Shown here piece after piece: positions 32,912 through 40,664 of a stretch of DNA of 64,000 nucleotides. The DNA comes from Streptomyces sp. CB01201. Its GTDB lineage: Bacteria > Actinomycetota > Actinomycetes > Streptomycetales > Streptomycetaceae. The notes under the pieces are model-generated. The model saw only the letters and a program-made list of their open reading frames with translations, ran no database searches and was not told the origin of the DNA. The position numbers and the translations under genes are program-made. Positions within the stretch are counted from its first letter, which is position 1. Each line of letters starts with the position of its first letter. The stretch lies in contig NZ_NNBJ01000004.1 of assembly GCF_002803085.1 (NCBI RefSeq), positions 271,861 to 335,860 on the forward strand, in the 5' to 3' direction.

Positions 32912-32996
32912 GCGCCCGGGCATTTCCGTGCTTCCGCACGGTCTCCGCACACGGGCGCAGCCACCCCCTTTTTCCCTCCGGTGCTGCGGGCGCCCG
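32912..32996 (+). promoter_or_regulatory. Alternative RNA hairpins between leader peptide and transporter genes
   Basis: CGGGCGC at 32952-32958 can pair with GCGCCCG at 32912-32918, enclosing an inner hairpin CCGTGC-TTCC-GCACGG (32926-32941), and is followed by CCCCCTTTTT, which looks like a terminator. The same segment can instead pair with GCGCCCG at 32990-32996. The pairings exclude one another, as in attenuators. A pyrimidine-rich tract (32890-32910) lies between the leader stop and the first arm, and another (32960-32978) follows the middle arm. Confidence 0.55.
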
Positions 32997-33039
32997 TTTC
33001 CGCCGCCCTGCCCCGCAGTCACCGAGAGGTCTCCTTCCG

Positions 33040-34770
33040 ATGCGTCACACGTCCATTTCGTCAGGGAATGTCGCAAGAGCGGCCGCGATAGCCGTGGTTC
33101 TCGCCGTAGGCGCCGTCGCCTGCGGCCCCGAGGACAGCGGCGCCAAGAGCGCGGGGTCCGCGGCGTCCGGCACGCCCCAGAAGGGCGGCACGCTCAGCGT
33201 CCTCAACAACGAGGCGCAGACCGACTTCGACCCGGCCCGGCTCTACACCTCCGGCGGCGGCAACGTGCCCTCGCTCGTCTTCCGCACCCTGACCACCCGC
33301 AAGCGCGCGAGCGGCGCCGAGGGCACGAAGGTGGTGCCCGACCTCGCCACCGACACGGGCCGGCCCAACGCGGACGCCACCGTATGGACGTACACGCTCA
33401 AGGACGGCCTCAAGTACGAGGACGGCAGCCCGATCACCACCGCCGACATCAAGTACGGCATCGAGCGCTCCTTCGCGGCCGAACTCTCGGGCGGCGCACC
33501 GTACTTGAGGGACTGGCTGGTCGGCGGCGCCAAGTACACGGGCCCCTACAAGGACGGCGGCAAGGGCCTCGACTCGATCGAGACGCCGGACGCGAAGACC
33601 ATCGTGTTCCATCTGAACAAGCCCGAGGGCGAGTTCCCCTTCCTGGCCACCCAGACGCAGTTCGCCCCCGTCCCCAAGGCCAAGGACAACGGCACCAAGT
33701 ACGAGGAGCACCCCGTCTCCTCGGGCCCGTACAAGGTCGTCAAGAACGAGAACGACGGCGAGCACCTCGTCCTGGAGCGCAACCCCAACTGGTCCGAGGC
33801 GACCGACCCCGAGCGCAAGGCCTACCCGGACACCATCGACGTGCGCTCCGGGCTCGACCAGGCCGTCATCAACCAGCGGCTCTCCGCCTCGCAGGGCCCG
33901 GACGCCGCCGCCGTCACCACCGACACCAATCTGGGCCCGGCCGAGCTGGCCAAGGTCACCAGCGACAAGCAGCTCGCCGCGCGGGTCGGCACCGGGCACT
34001 TCGGCTACACCAACTACATCGCGTTCAACCCGAACGTGAAGCCGTTCGACAACCCCAAGGTCCGCCAGGCCATCGCCTACGCCGTCGACCGCTCCTCGGC
34101 CGTCAACGCCGTGGGCGGCTCCTCGCTCGCCGAGCCCGCCACCACCTTCCTGCCGAACCAGAAGGCCTTCGGGTACACCCCCTACGACCCGTTCCCGGCG
34201 GGCGCGTCCGGCAACGCCGACAAGGCCAAGGAGCTTCTGAAGGAGGCGGGCTACGCCGACGGCCTGACCGTCACGCTCACCCACTCCAACGCCAAGGGCG
34301 GCCCCAAGGGACCCGAAGTCGCCACCGCCCTCCAGGACGCCCTGAAGAAGGCGGGCATCACCGTCAAGCTCCAGGGCCTCGAAGGCAACGACTACAACGA
34401 CACCGTCGCCAGCACCAAGAAGGAGCCCGGCTTCTTCCTGCGCGGCTGGGGCGCCGACTGGCCCTCCGGCGGGCCGTTCCTCGCGCCGATCTTCGACGGC
34501 CGTCAGATCGTCCAGGACGGCGCGAACTTCAACACCGGCTTCCTGAACGACCCCTCCGTCAACAACGAGATCGACGAGATCAACAAGCTGACCGATCTGG
34601 CCGCCGCCGCCCCGCGCTGGGGCGCGCTCGACAAGAAGATCGGCGAGCAGGCCGTGGTCGTGCCGCTGTTCCACCCCGTCTACAAGCGGCTCGTCGGCAA
34701 GGACGTCAAGAACGTCGTCATCAGCGACTGGACCGGCGTGCTCGACATCTCGCAGGTCGCGGTCAAGTAA
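33040..34770 (+). CDS. Peptide ABC transporter substrate-binding lipoprotein (SBP family 5)
   Basis: A 576-residue lipoprotein. The signal (ARAAAIAVVLAVGAVAC) ends in lipobox VGAVAC with Cys29. The mature part has the OppA/DppA-type family-5 pattern: GGTLSVLNN, TYTLKDGLKYEDGSPITTADIKYGIERS and KVRQAIAYAVDR. It captures an oligopeptide, or possibly a nickel/glutathione-type ligand, outside the cell and delivers it to the permeases encoded next. ATG 33040 follows a GAGAGGTCTCC site. It is the first structural gene after a Cys-containing leader peptide, which hints that the imported substrate supplies sulfur. Confidence 0.93.
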   Translation: MRHTSISSGNVARAAAIAVVLAVGAVACGPEDSGAKSAGSAASGTPQKGGTLSVLNNEAQTDFDPARLYTSGGGNVPSLVFRTLTTRKRASGAEGTKVVPDLATDTGRPNADATVWTYTLKDGLKYEDGSPITTADIKYGIERSFAAELSGGAPYLRDWLVGGAKYTGPYKDGGKGLDSIETPDAKTIVFHLNKPEGEFPFLATQTQFAPVPKAKDNGTKYEEHPVSSGPYKVVKNENDGEHLVLERNPNWSEATDPERKAYPDTIDVRSGLDQAVINQRLSASQGPDAAAVTTDTNLGPAELAKVTSDKQLAARVGTGHFGYTNYIAFNPNVKPFDNPKVRQAIAYAVDRSSAVNAVGGSSLAEPATTFLPNQKAFGYTPYDPFPAGASGNADKAKELLKEAGYADGLTVTLTHSNAKGGPKGPEVATALQDALKKAGITVKLQGLEGNDYNDTVASTKKEPGFFLRGWGADWPSGGPFLAPIFDGRQIVQDGANFNTGFLNDPSVNNEIDEINKLTDLAAAAPRWGALDKKIGEQAVVVPLFHPVYKRLVGKDVKNVVISDWTGVLDISQVAVK

Positions 34771-34772
34771 CC

Positions 34773-35822
34773 ATGTCCGAAGCCCTGTTGACCACCGGAG
34801 CGGGCGTCGTCGCGACGCCCGCCCCCGGCGGTCGCCTCTTCTGGCGGCGGCTGCGCGCCCAGCGCGCGGTCACCGCCGCGGCGGCCGTCTTCGCCCTGCT
34901 CGTCCTGGTCGCGCTCGCGGCCCCGCTGCTCACCGCACTCGAAGGCCAGGATCCCAACGCCTACCACCCCGCGCTCGTCGACTCGGCCAGCGGCGGAGTG
35001 CCGATCGGCTCCTTCGGCGGGATCAGCGGCGACCACTGGCTCGGCGTCGAGCCGCAGACCGGCCGCGACCTGTTCGCCCGGATCGTCTACGGCGCCCGTG
35101 TCTCGCTCGGCGTCGCCTTCGTGGCCACCCTCATCCAGGTCGCGCTCGGCGTCGGGCTCGGCCTGTTCGCCGCGCTCGGCGGCCGCTGGGCCGACCAGAT
35201 CGTCAGCCGCGTCACCGATGTCGCGGCCGCCCTGCCCATGCTCGTCATCACGCTCGGCCTGCTCGCCGTGGCGCCCGCCTCGATCCCGCGGCCGGTCCTG
35301 ATCACGCTGATCATCGCCGGGCTCGGCTGGTTCGGCACCTCGAAGATCGTGCGGGCCGGCGCCCTGTCGCTCAAGACCCTGGACCACGTCTCGGCGGCCC
35401 GGCTCAGCGGCTGGAGCACCTGGGCGATCGCCCGCCGCGAGCTGCTTCCCGCCCTCGCCGCGCCCGTGATCACCTACGCGGTCCTGCTCGTCCCCAGCAA
35501 CGTGGTGGCCGAGGCGGCGCTGTCCTTCCTGGGCGTCGGCATCAAGCCGCCCACCCCGTCCTGGGGGCAGATGCTCACCGACGCCAACACCTGGTACCAG
35601 GCGGCGCCCACCTATCTGCTCCTGCCGGCCGGGCTCCTGTTCCTCACGGTGCTCTCCCTGACCGTGATCGGCGAGGGGGTCCGCACCGCGCTCGACCCGA
35701 GGGCGGCGTCCCGCCTGCGGGTCGGCACGCGCAAGCAGAACAGGGCCGCGGAAGCCGCCCGGGCCGCCGAACCCGGCCCCGCCATCGAATCCGCCAAGTC
35801 CCTTGAGGAGAAAGCAAGTTGA
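34773..35822 (+). CDS. Peptide ABC transporter permease (DppC/OppC type)
   Basis: A 349-residue permease with six membrane helices. The N-terminal cytoplasmic segment FWRRLRAQRAVTAA and the first helix match OppC_N. The EAA loop, which docks the ATPase, is at SAARLSGWSTWAIARRELLP, and the C-terminal family mark AALSFLGVGIKPPTPSWGQML is present. ATG 34773 lies two bases past the binding-protein stop. The order binding protein-C-B-ATPase is less usual than B-C. It has a long charged C-terminal tail. Confidence 0.92.
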   Translation: MSEALLTTGAGVVATPAPGGRLFWRRLRAQRAVTAAAAVFALLVLVALAAPLLTALEGQDPNAYHPALVDSASGGVPIGSFGGISGDHWLGVEPQTGRDLFARIVYGARVSLGVAFVATLIQVALGVGLGLFAALGGRWADQIVSRVTDVAAALPMLVITLGLLAVAPASIPRPVLITLIIAGLGWFGTSKIVRAGALSLKTLDHVSAARLSGWSTWAIARRELLPALAAPVITYAVLLVPSNVVAEAALSFLGVGIKPPTPSWGQMLTDANTWYQAAPTYLLLPAGLLFLTVLSLTVIGEGVRTALDPRAASRLRVGTRKQNRAAEAARAAEPGPAIESAKSLEEKAS

Positions 35823-36817
35823 ACGGCTTCACGGGCTTTCTGCTGCGGCGGATCGCCGGAGCCGTCTTCGTGCTCCTCGCGCTCTCCGTCGTCGTGTACG
35901 CCGTCTTCTACGTGGCCCCCGGCAACGTCGCCCAGATCGTCTGCGGCGAACGCTGCTCACCGCAGCAAGTTGCCCTGGTCCACGACAAGTTGGGGCTCGA
36001 CGATCCGCTGTACCTCCAGTACGGCCACTTCGTCCAGGGCATCTTCGCCGGACGCGACTTCTCCTCCGGAACGGGAGTGGTCCACTGCTCCGCGCCCTGC
36101 CTCGGCCAGTCCTACCGCACCGACGAACAGGTCACCGACCTCATCCTCGGCAAGCTCCCGGTCACCGGCTCGCTCGTGATCGGCGCGTTCGCGCTGTGGC
36201 TGCTCATCGGCGTCGGCACCGGGGTGCTCTCCGCGTGGAAGCGCGGGGGAGTCGTGGAGCGGCTGCTCACCTGGCTGACCCTGGCCGGCACGTCCACGCC
36301 GGTGTTCGTCATCGGCCTGCTGCTGATCATCATCCTCTGCTCCACGCTCCAGTGGCTGCCGTTCCCGCAGTACGTGCCGTTCACCGACAACCCGGAACAG
36401 TGGTTCTGGGGCCTGCTGCTGCCCTGGTTCTCCCTGGCCCTGATCGAGTCGGCCAAGTACGCACGGCTGACCCGGAGTTCGATGCTGGAGACGCTCGCCG
36501 AGGACCATGTGCGGACGTTCCGCGCGTACGGCCTGACCGAGCGGGCCATCGTCGGGCGCCACGCACTGCGCGGCGCGGTCGCCCCCGTCATCGCGCTCAG
36601 CGCGCTCGACGCGGGCACGATGTTCGGCAGCGCGGTGCTCACCGAGACGCTCTTCGGCATCCCCGGCATCGGCCGCCAGCTCGTGGAGTCGGTGCGCACG
36701 GTCGACCTGCCGGTGGTGGTCGGCGTGGTCCTGACCACCGGATTCTTCGTGGTGCTTGCCAATGCCGTGGCGGACGTCCTGTACGCGATGGCCGATCGAC
36801 GGGTGGTGCTGTCATGA
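35819..36817 (+). CDS. Peptide ABC transporter permease (DppB/OppB type)
   Basis: A 332-residue permease with six helices. It starts FTGFLLRRIAGAVFVLLALS, typical of OppB/DppB. The EAA loop HVRTFRAYGLTERAIVGRHA and the final GIPGIGRQLVESV are family marks. The start is TTG at 35819, overlapping the previous stop as TTGA, with a strong GAGGAG site 10 bases upstream. A loop after helix 1 contains four cysteines (IVCGERCS and VHCSAPCLG), unusual for this family and perhaps disulfide-bonded outside the membrane. Confidence 0.9.
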   Translation: MNGFTGFLLRRIAGAVFVLLALSVVVYAVFYVAPGNVAQIVCGERCSPQQVALVHDKLGLDDPLYLQYGHFVQGIFAGRDFSSGTGVVHCSAPCLGQSYRTDEQVTDLILGKLPVTGSLVIGAFALWLLIGVGTGVLSAWKRGGVVERLLTWLTLAGTSTPVFVIGLLLIIILCSTLQWLPFPQYVPFTDNPEQWFWGLLLPWFSLALIESAKYARLTRSSMLETLAEDHVRTFRAYGLTERAIVGRHALRGAVAPVIALSALDAGTMFGSAVLTETLFGIPGIGRQLVESVRTVDLPVVVGVVLTTGFFVVLANAVADVLYAMADRRVVLS

Positions 36818-38661
36818 CGCCGGTTCCTGCTGGGGCGCCGCTGGTGGAGGTCGCCGACCTGCACGTCTCCTTCGGTGATGTCCGGGCCGTCGACGGCCTC
36901 TCCTTCACCCTTGAGCCCGGCGCCGCGCTCGGCGTGGTCGGCGAGTCCGGCTCCGGCAAGAGCGCGTCGGCGTACGCGCTGCTCGGGCTGCACCGGGGCA
37001 CCGGGGCGCGGGTCTCGGGCGCGATCCGGGTGGGCGGGGTCGACGTGGTCGCCGCCTCCGACGCCGAACTCCGGTCGCTGCGGGGTGGGTTGGCGGCGAT
37101 GGTGTTCCAGGACCCGCTGTCCTCGCTCGACCCGTACTACACGATCGGCGACCAGATCGCCGAGGTGTACCGGGTCCACAAGGGCGGCTCGCGGCGGGCC
37201 GCCCGGGCGCGGGCGATCACGGTCCTCGACCGGGTCGGCATTCCGGACGCGGCCCGCAAGTCCCGTTCCCGTCCGCACGAGTTCAGCGGCGGTATGCGAC
37301 AGCGGGCGCTCATCGCGATGGCGCTGGCCTGCGAACCGCGACTGCTGATCGCGGACGAGCCGACGACGGCGCTCGACGTGACCGTCCAGGCGCAGATCCT
37401 CGATCTGCTGCACGATCTGCGGCGCGACACCGGACTCGGGCTGCTCCTGGTCACCCACGACGTGGGGGTCGCGGCGGAGAGCGTGGACGAGGTCCTGGTG
37501 ATGCGGGCGGGGCGGGAGGTGGAACGGGGGCCGGTCGGCTCGGTCCTGGCGTCGCCGAGGGAGTCGTATACGAAGGCGCTGCTGTCTGCGGTGCCGAGGC
37601 TTTCCCCCAGCCCGGGGACGGAGGCCGCCGGGGCTCCGCCCCGGACCCCGTTCGCGCCTGAACGGCGCTCGTCCTCAAACGCCGGACGGGCTGAAGATGC
37701 CGCCGAGCCCAGCACGGACAGAGCGACGGGCCCTGCGTGGCCCGCAGTGGCAGAGGGGGCCGAGCCCAGCCCTGCCAGGGGCGCGGGGAACTGCGCGACC
37801 AGCCACGCACGGTCCGCAGCCGTCCCATCCCCCCGGAGGGGTTCGGGAAGGGGCGGGGTGGGGGAGGAGCCCGCCGCAGGCGAGGGCCTCGTGATGGAAG
37901 CCGTTGGGCTTCGGAAGCGGTTCGGGCGGGGGCGCGCCGCGTTCGACGCCGTCGACGGCGTCGACCTCCACGTCCGCCGGGGCGAAACCCTCGGCATCGT
38001 CGGCGAGAGCGGAAGCGGCAAGACCACCCTGGGCCGCATGCTGGTCGGCCTCCTCGAACCCAGCGCGGGACGCGTCACCCGCACCGGCGACGTCCAGATG
38101 GTGTTCCAGGACCCCGTCTCCTCCCTCAACCCCCGCCGCTCCATCGGCGAATCCGTGGCCGACCCCCTCCGCGCGGCAGGCGAACGCGACGACACCCGCA
38201 TCCGGGCCCGCGTCGCCGAACTCCTGGCGCGCGTGGGGCTCGACCCGGACCGCTACGACAGCTACCCGCACGAGTTCAGCGGCGGGCAGCGCCAACGCGT
38301 GGGCATCGCACGGGCGTTGGCCGCCGAACCGAAGCTCATCGTCTGCGACGAGCCGGTATCGGCCCTGGACGTCACCACCCAGGCCCAAGTCACCGAACTA
38401 CTGGCCGAGTTGCAGCGCGAGCTCGGCCTGGCGCTGGTCTTCGTCGCGCACGACCTCGCCGTGGTGCGGCAGGTCAGTGACCGGGTCGCCGTGATGCGCC
38501 AGGGCCGGATCGTGGAGGAGGGCGAGGTGGACGTGGTGTACGGCGAGCCGAAGGACCCGTACACCCGGCAGCTGCTCGCCGCCGTGCCGTCGCTCGACCC
38601 CGCCCTGGCCGCCGTCCGCCGTGCGGCCCGGCGTGAGGGGGCGGAAGCGGCGGTGGCGTAG
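36814..38661 (+). CDS. Double ATP-binding subunit of the peptide ABC transporter (DppD-DppF fusion)
   Basis: A 615-residue protein with two complete ABC domains. The first (about 1-262) has Walker A GESGSGKSA, signature FSGGMRQR and Walker B LLIADEPTTAL. The second (about 360-615) has GESGSGKTT, FSGGQRQR and LIVCDEPVSAL. Such GsiA-like fusions power oligopeptide import. ATG 36814 overlaps the permease stop (ATGA). The linker, residues about 273-334, is read in frame through two repeat elements that are intergenic elsewhere in this window (37630-37815), encoding PERRSSSNAGRAEDA and PARGAGNCATSHARSA. The second half could also start independently at GTG 37891 or ATG 37894, so the fusion may be recent or partial. 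Confidence 0.9.
   Translation: MTPVPAGAPLVEVADLHVSFGDVRAVDGLSFTLEPGAALGVVGESGSGKSASAYALLGLHRGTGARVSGAIRVGGVDVVAASDAELRSLRGGLAAMVFQDPLSSLDPYYTIGDQIAEVYRVHKGGSRRAARARAITVLDRVGIPDAARKSRSRPHEFSGGMRQRALIAMALACEPRLLIADEPTTALDVTVQAQILDLLHDLRRDTGLGLLLVTHDVGVAAESVDEVLVMRAGREVERGPVGSVLASPRESYTKALLSAVPRLSPSPGTEAAGAPPRTPFAPERRSSSNAGRAEDAAEPSTDRATGPAWPAVAEGAEPSPARGAGNCATSHARSAAVPSPRRGSGRGGVGEEPAAGEGLVMEAVGLRKRFGRGRAAFDAVDGVDLHVRRGETLGIVGESGSGKTTLGRMLVGLLEPSAGRVTRTGDVQMVFQDPVSSLNPRRSIGESVADPLRAAGERDDTRIRARVAELLARVGLDPDRYDSYPHEFSGGQRQRVGIARALAAEPKLIVCDEPVSALDVTTQAQVTELLAELQRELGLALVFVAHDLAVVRQVSDRVAVMRQGRIVEEGEVDVVYGEPKDPYTRQLLAAVPSLDPALAAVRRAARREGAEAAVA
37630..37815. repeat. Dispersed repeats families 2 and 1 inside a coding region
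   Basis: 37630-37698 matches the element at 17341-17409 with three mismatches. 37779-37800 is a copy of the motif with GCGCGGGGAACTGCGCGA followed by CCAGCCACGCACGGTCCGCAG, as in the unit at 17521. Both keep the ATPase frame open. The order family 2 then family 1 is the same as at 17341-17460. Confidence 0.88.
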
Positions 38662-38735
38662 CCGTATGTGACCGAGCCGCACCGTAGCGCGACCGAACGC
38701 ACCCGGGTCGGGAAAGTTACGTGCATTCACCCCTT

Positions 38736-38773
38736 CCGGTGGCGCGATGGACAACCGTCCGTCGCGCCATCGG
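38736..38773. terminator. 17-bp hairpin between two operons
   Basis: CCGGTGGCGCGA (38736-38747) pairs with TCGCGCCATCGG (38762-38773) with one G-U, then a U-G wobble, then GGAC/GTCC around the loop AACC. It lies 75 bases after the peptide-transporter operon and 80 bases before the glycosyltransferase gene. It may be a terminator, or a structured leader of the downstream operon. There is no U-tract. Confidence 0.65.
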
Positions 38774-38852
38774 TATCTCCGCTTACGTTCGTCCCGCTGC
38801 GAGTCCCCGGTGCCGACGGGGGCCGCCCACAAGGGAGATCGGGGGTGCGCAC

Positions 38853-40664
38853 ATGCGGATCGGACTGCTCACGGATGGCGGTTATCCGTACACGACCGGC
38901 GAGTCGAGACTGTGGTGCGACCGGCTCGTGCGCGGGCTCGCGCGGCACGAGTTCGACATATTCGCGCTGAGCCGCAGCCGGGAGCAGGAGGAGCGGGGCC
39001 TGGTCGAGCTGCCGCCCCAGGTCCGCCGGGTCAACACCGCCCCGCTCTGGACCGCGCCCGACCACCGCCCCGTCGGACGCGGGCGCACCGCGCGACGCGG
39101 CCACGGGCGGCGTGAACGCCGGGAATTCGCCGCCCACTTCGGGCGTCTCGCCACCGCCCTGTGCGCGGAGGAAACCGCGGGTCCACACGATGCGGACGGC
39201 TTCGCCGAGGGGCTCTACGGGCTCGCGGCCCTCGCCCGGGAACACGGCGCCCTCGACGTCGAGCTGCGCTCCGAGACGGCCGTCCGCATCCTGGAGGCCG
39301 CCTGCCGCGCGCCCGGCGCGAACCGGGCCGTCCGGGCCGCCCGGGTGCCCGACCACCTGGCCTTCGCCGGCCTCCTTGAGCGCGCCCTGCGCCCGCTCTC
39401 CCTCGACTGGTACGGCGACGACGCGCTCGGCGCGGCCGACCTCAGCCACGCCACGTCCGGCGGCAGCGCGGCCCTGCCCGGCCTTCTGGCCAAACGCTTC
39501 TGCGGGGTCCCGCTGCTCGTCACCGAATACGGCGTCCAGCTGCGCGCCCAGTACCTCGCGAGCCGTCAACTGTCCGCCCCCGTCAGGGCGTTGCAGGCCG
39601 GTTTCCAGCGCCGCCTGGCCGCCGAGGTGTACGCGCGGGCCGAACTCGTCACCCCCGGCAACACCCACGCCCGCCGTTGGCAGGAGCGCTGTGGCGCGGA
39701 CCGCGCCAAACTGCGCACGGTCTACCCGGGCATGTCCGCCGACCGCTTCCACGCCGTGGGCGAAGGCGCCTACGGCGGCGAACCGAACACCCTGGTGTGG
39801 GTCGGCCGAATCGAACCCGCCAAGGACCTCGTCGCGCTGCTGCACGCCTTCGCCGAGGTCCGCCGGGCCGAACCCGCGGCCAGGCTGCGCCTCGTCTGCG
39901 TCCCCACCGAGGGCGCCGGGGCCGCCGGCTATCTCGCGCACTGCCGGTCGCTCGCCGCCCAGCTCTTCCCGGACGAGGCGGCCGGTGCCCACGCCGTCGG
40001 CGAGAACCCCGTCTCCTTCGAGGAACTCGGCGGCCCCGAGGCTCCCGACCTGGCCGGCGCGTACGCCGCCGGCAGCGTCGTGGTCCTGTCCAGCGTCGTC
40101 GAGGGCTTCCCGCTCAGCCTCGTCGAGGCCATGTTCTGCGGCCGGGCCACCGTCTCCACCGACACCGGCGCGGTCGTCGAAGTCATCGGCGGCACGGGCC
40201 TGGTGGTGCCGCCGCGCAATCCGCGCGCCCTCGCCGATGCCTGTGTGAGCCTGCTGCGCGACCCCGAGCGGCGCGCGCGCCTGGGTGCTGCCGGCCGCGC
40301 CCGTGCGCTCGAACTGTTCACCGTCGAGCAGAACATCGCGGCATTTCGCGGCATTTACCTGGAGCTCATGTCGCACAACCCGGTCCACCGCGAGAGCGCC
40401 GACCGGGCGCAGGCGCCCCGGCCCTTCGCCCACCCCGCCGAGGCCCATGTGCCCGGACGCTGGGCCGCCCCGACCGCCGCCCGGATCCCGGCGGGCGCGG
40501 CCCTACGCGCGCCGAGCTGGGCGGCCGGTCGTCCGCTCGCCGTTCTCCTGCGCGACCGCCTCGACCCGCGCGACCGCCCCGACCCGCGCGACCGCGCCGA
40601 CCCGAGCGAGCGCGCCGAGCCGCGTGAGCGCCTCGACATCGCGGAGGAAGGTGCCGGCGCATGA
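38853..40664 (+). CDS. PelF-like GT4 glycosyltransferase with DUF3492 domain
   Basis: A 603-residue cytosolic glycosyltransferase. It starts RIGLLTDGGYPYTTGESRLW, the DUF3492 opening typical of PelF. The N-terminal domain runs to about 270. The GT4 part contains LVWVGRIEPAKDL and the nucleotide-sugar motif EGFPLSLVEAMFCGRA followed by VSTDTGAVVEVIGG. PelF polymerises GalNAc/GlcNAc from UDP-sugars into Pel exopolysaccharide. The tail (from about 520) is disordered with RDRxDPRDR repeats. ATG 38853 follows AAGGGAGATCGGGGG. Its end overlaps the next membrane-protein gene (ATGA), and epimerase and glycosidase genes follow. Confidence 0.87.
   Translation: MRIGLLTDGGYPYTTGESRLWCDRLVRGLARHEFDIFALSRSREQEERGLVELPPQVRRVNTAPLWTAPDHRPVGRGRTARRGHGRRERREFAAHFGRLATALCAEETAGPHDADGFAEGLYGLAALAREHGALDVELRSETAVRILEAACRAPGANRAVRAARVPDHLAFAGLLERALRPLSLDWYGDDALGAADLSHATSGGSAALPGLLAKRFCGVPLLVTEYGVQLRAQYLASRQLSAPVRALQAGFQRRLAAEVYARAELVTPGNTHARRWQERCGADRAKLRTVYPGMSADRFHAVGEGAYGGEPNTLVWVGRIEPAKDLVALLHAFAEVRRAEPAARLRLVCVPTEGAGAAGYLAHCRSLAAQLFPDEAAGAHAVGENPVSFEELGGPEAPDLAGAYAAGSVVVLSSVVEGFPLSLVEAMFCGRATVSTDTGAVVEVIGGTGLVVPPRNPRALADACVSLLRDPERRARLGAAGRARALELFTVEQNIAAFRGIYLELMSHNPVHRESADRAQAPRPFAHPAEAHVPGRWAAPTAARIPAGAALRAPSWAAGRPLAVLLRDRLDPRDRPDPRDRADPSERAEPRERLDIAEEGAGA

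Noticed and set aside
32910..34772. Upstream extension of the DppC-type permease frame through the binding-protein gene
   Set aside because: It is a shadow of the binding protein; the permease starts at ATG 34773 where homology begins.
37891..38661. Calling the second ABC domain as a separate gene
   Set aside because: The frame is continuous from the first domain with no stop; an internal start is possible but not shown, so one fused CDS is reported with the alternative noted.
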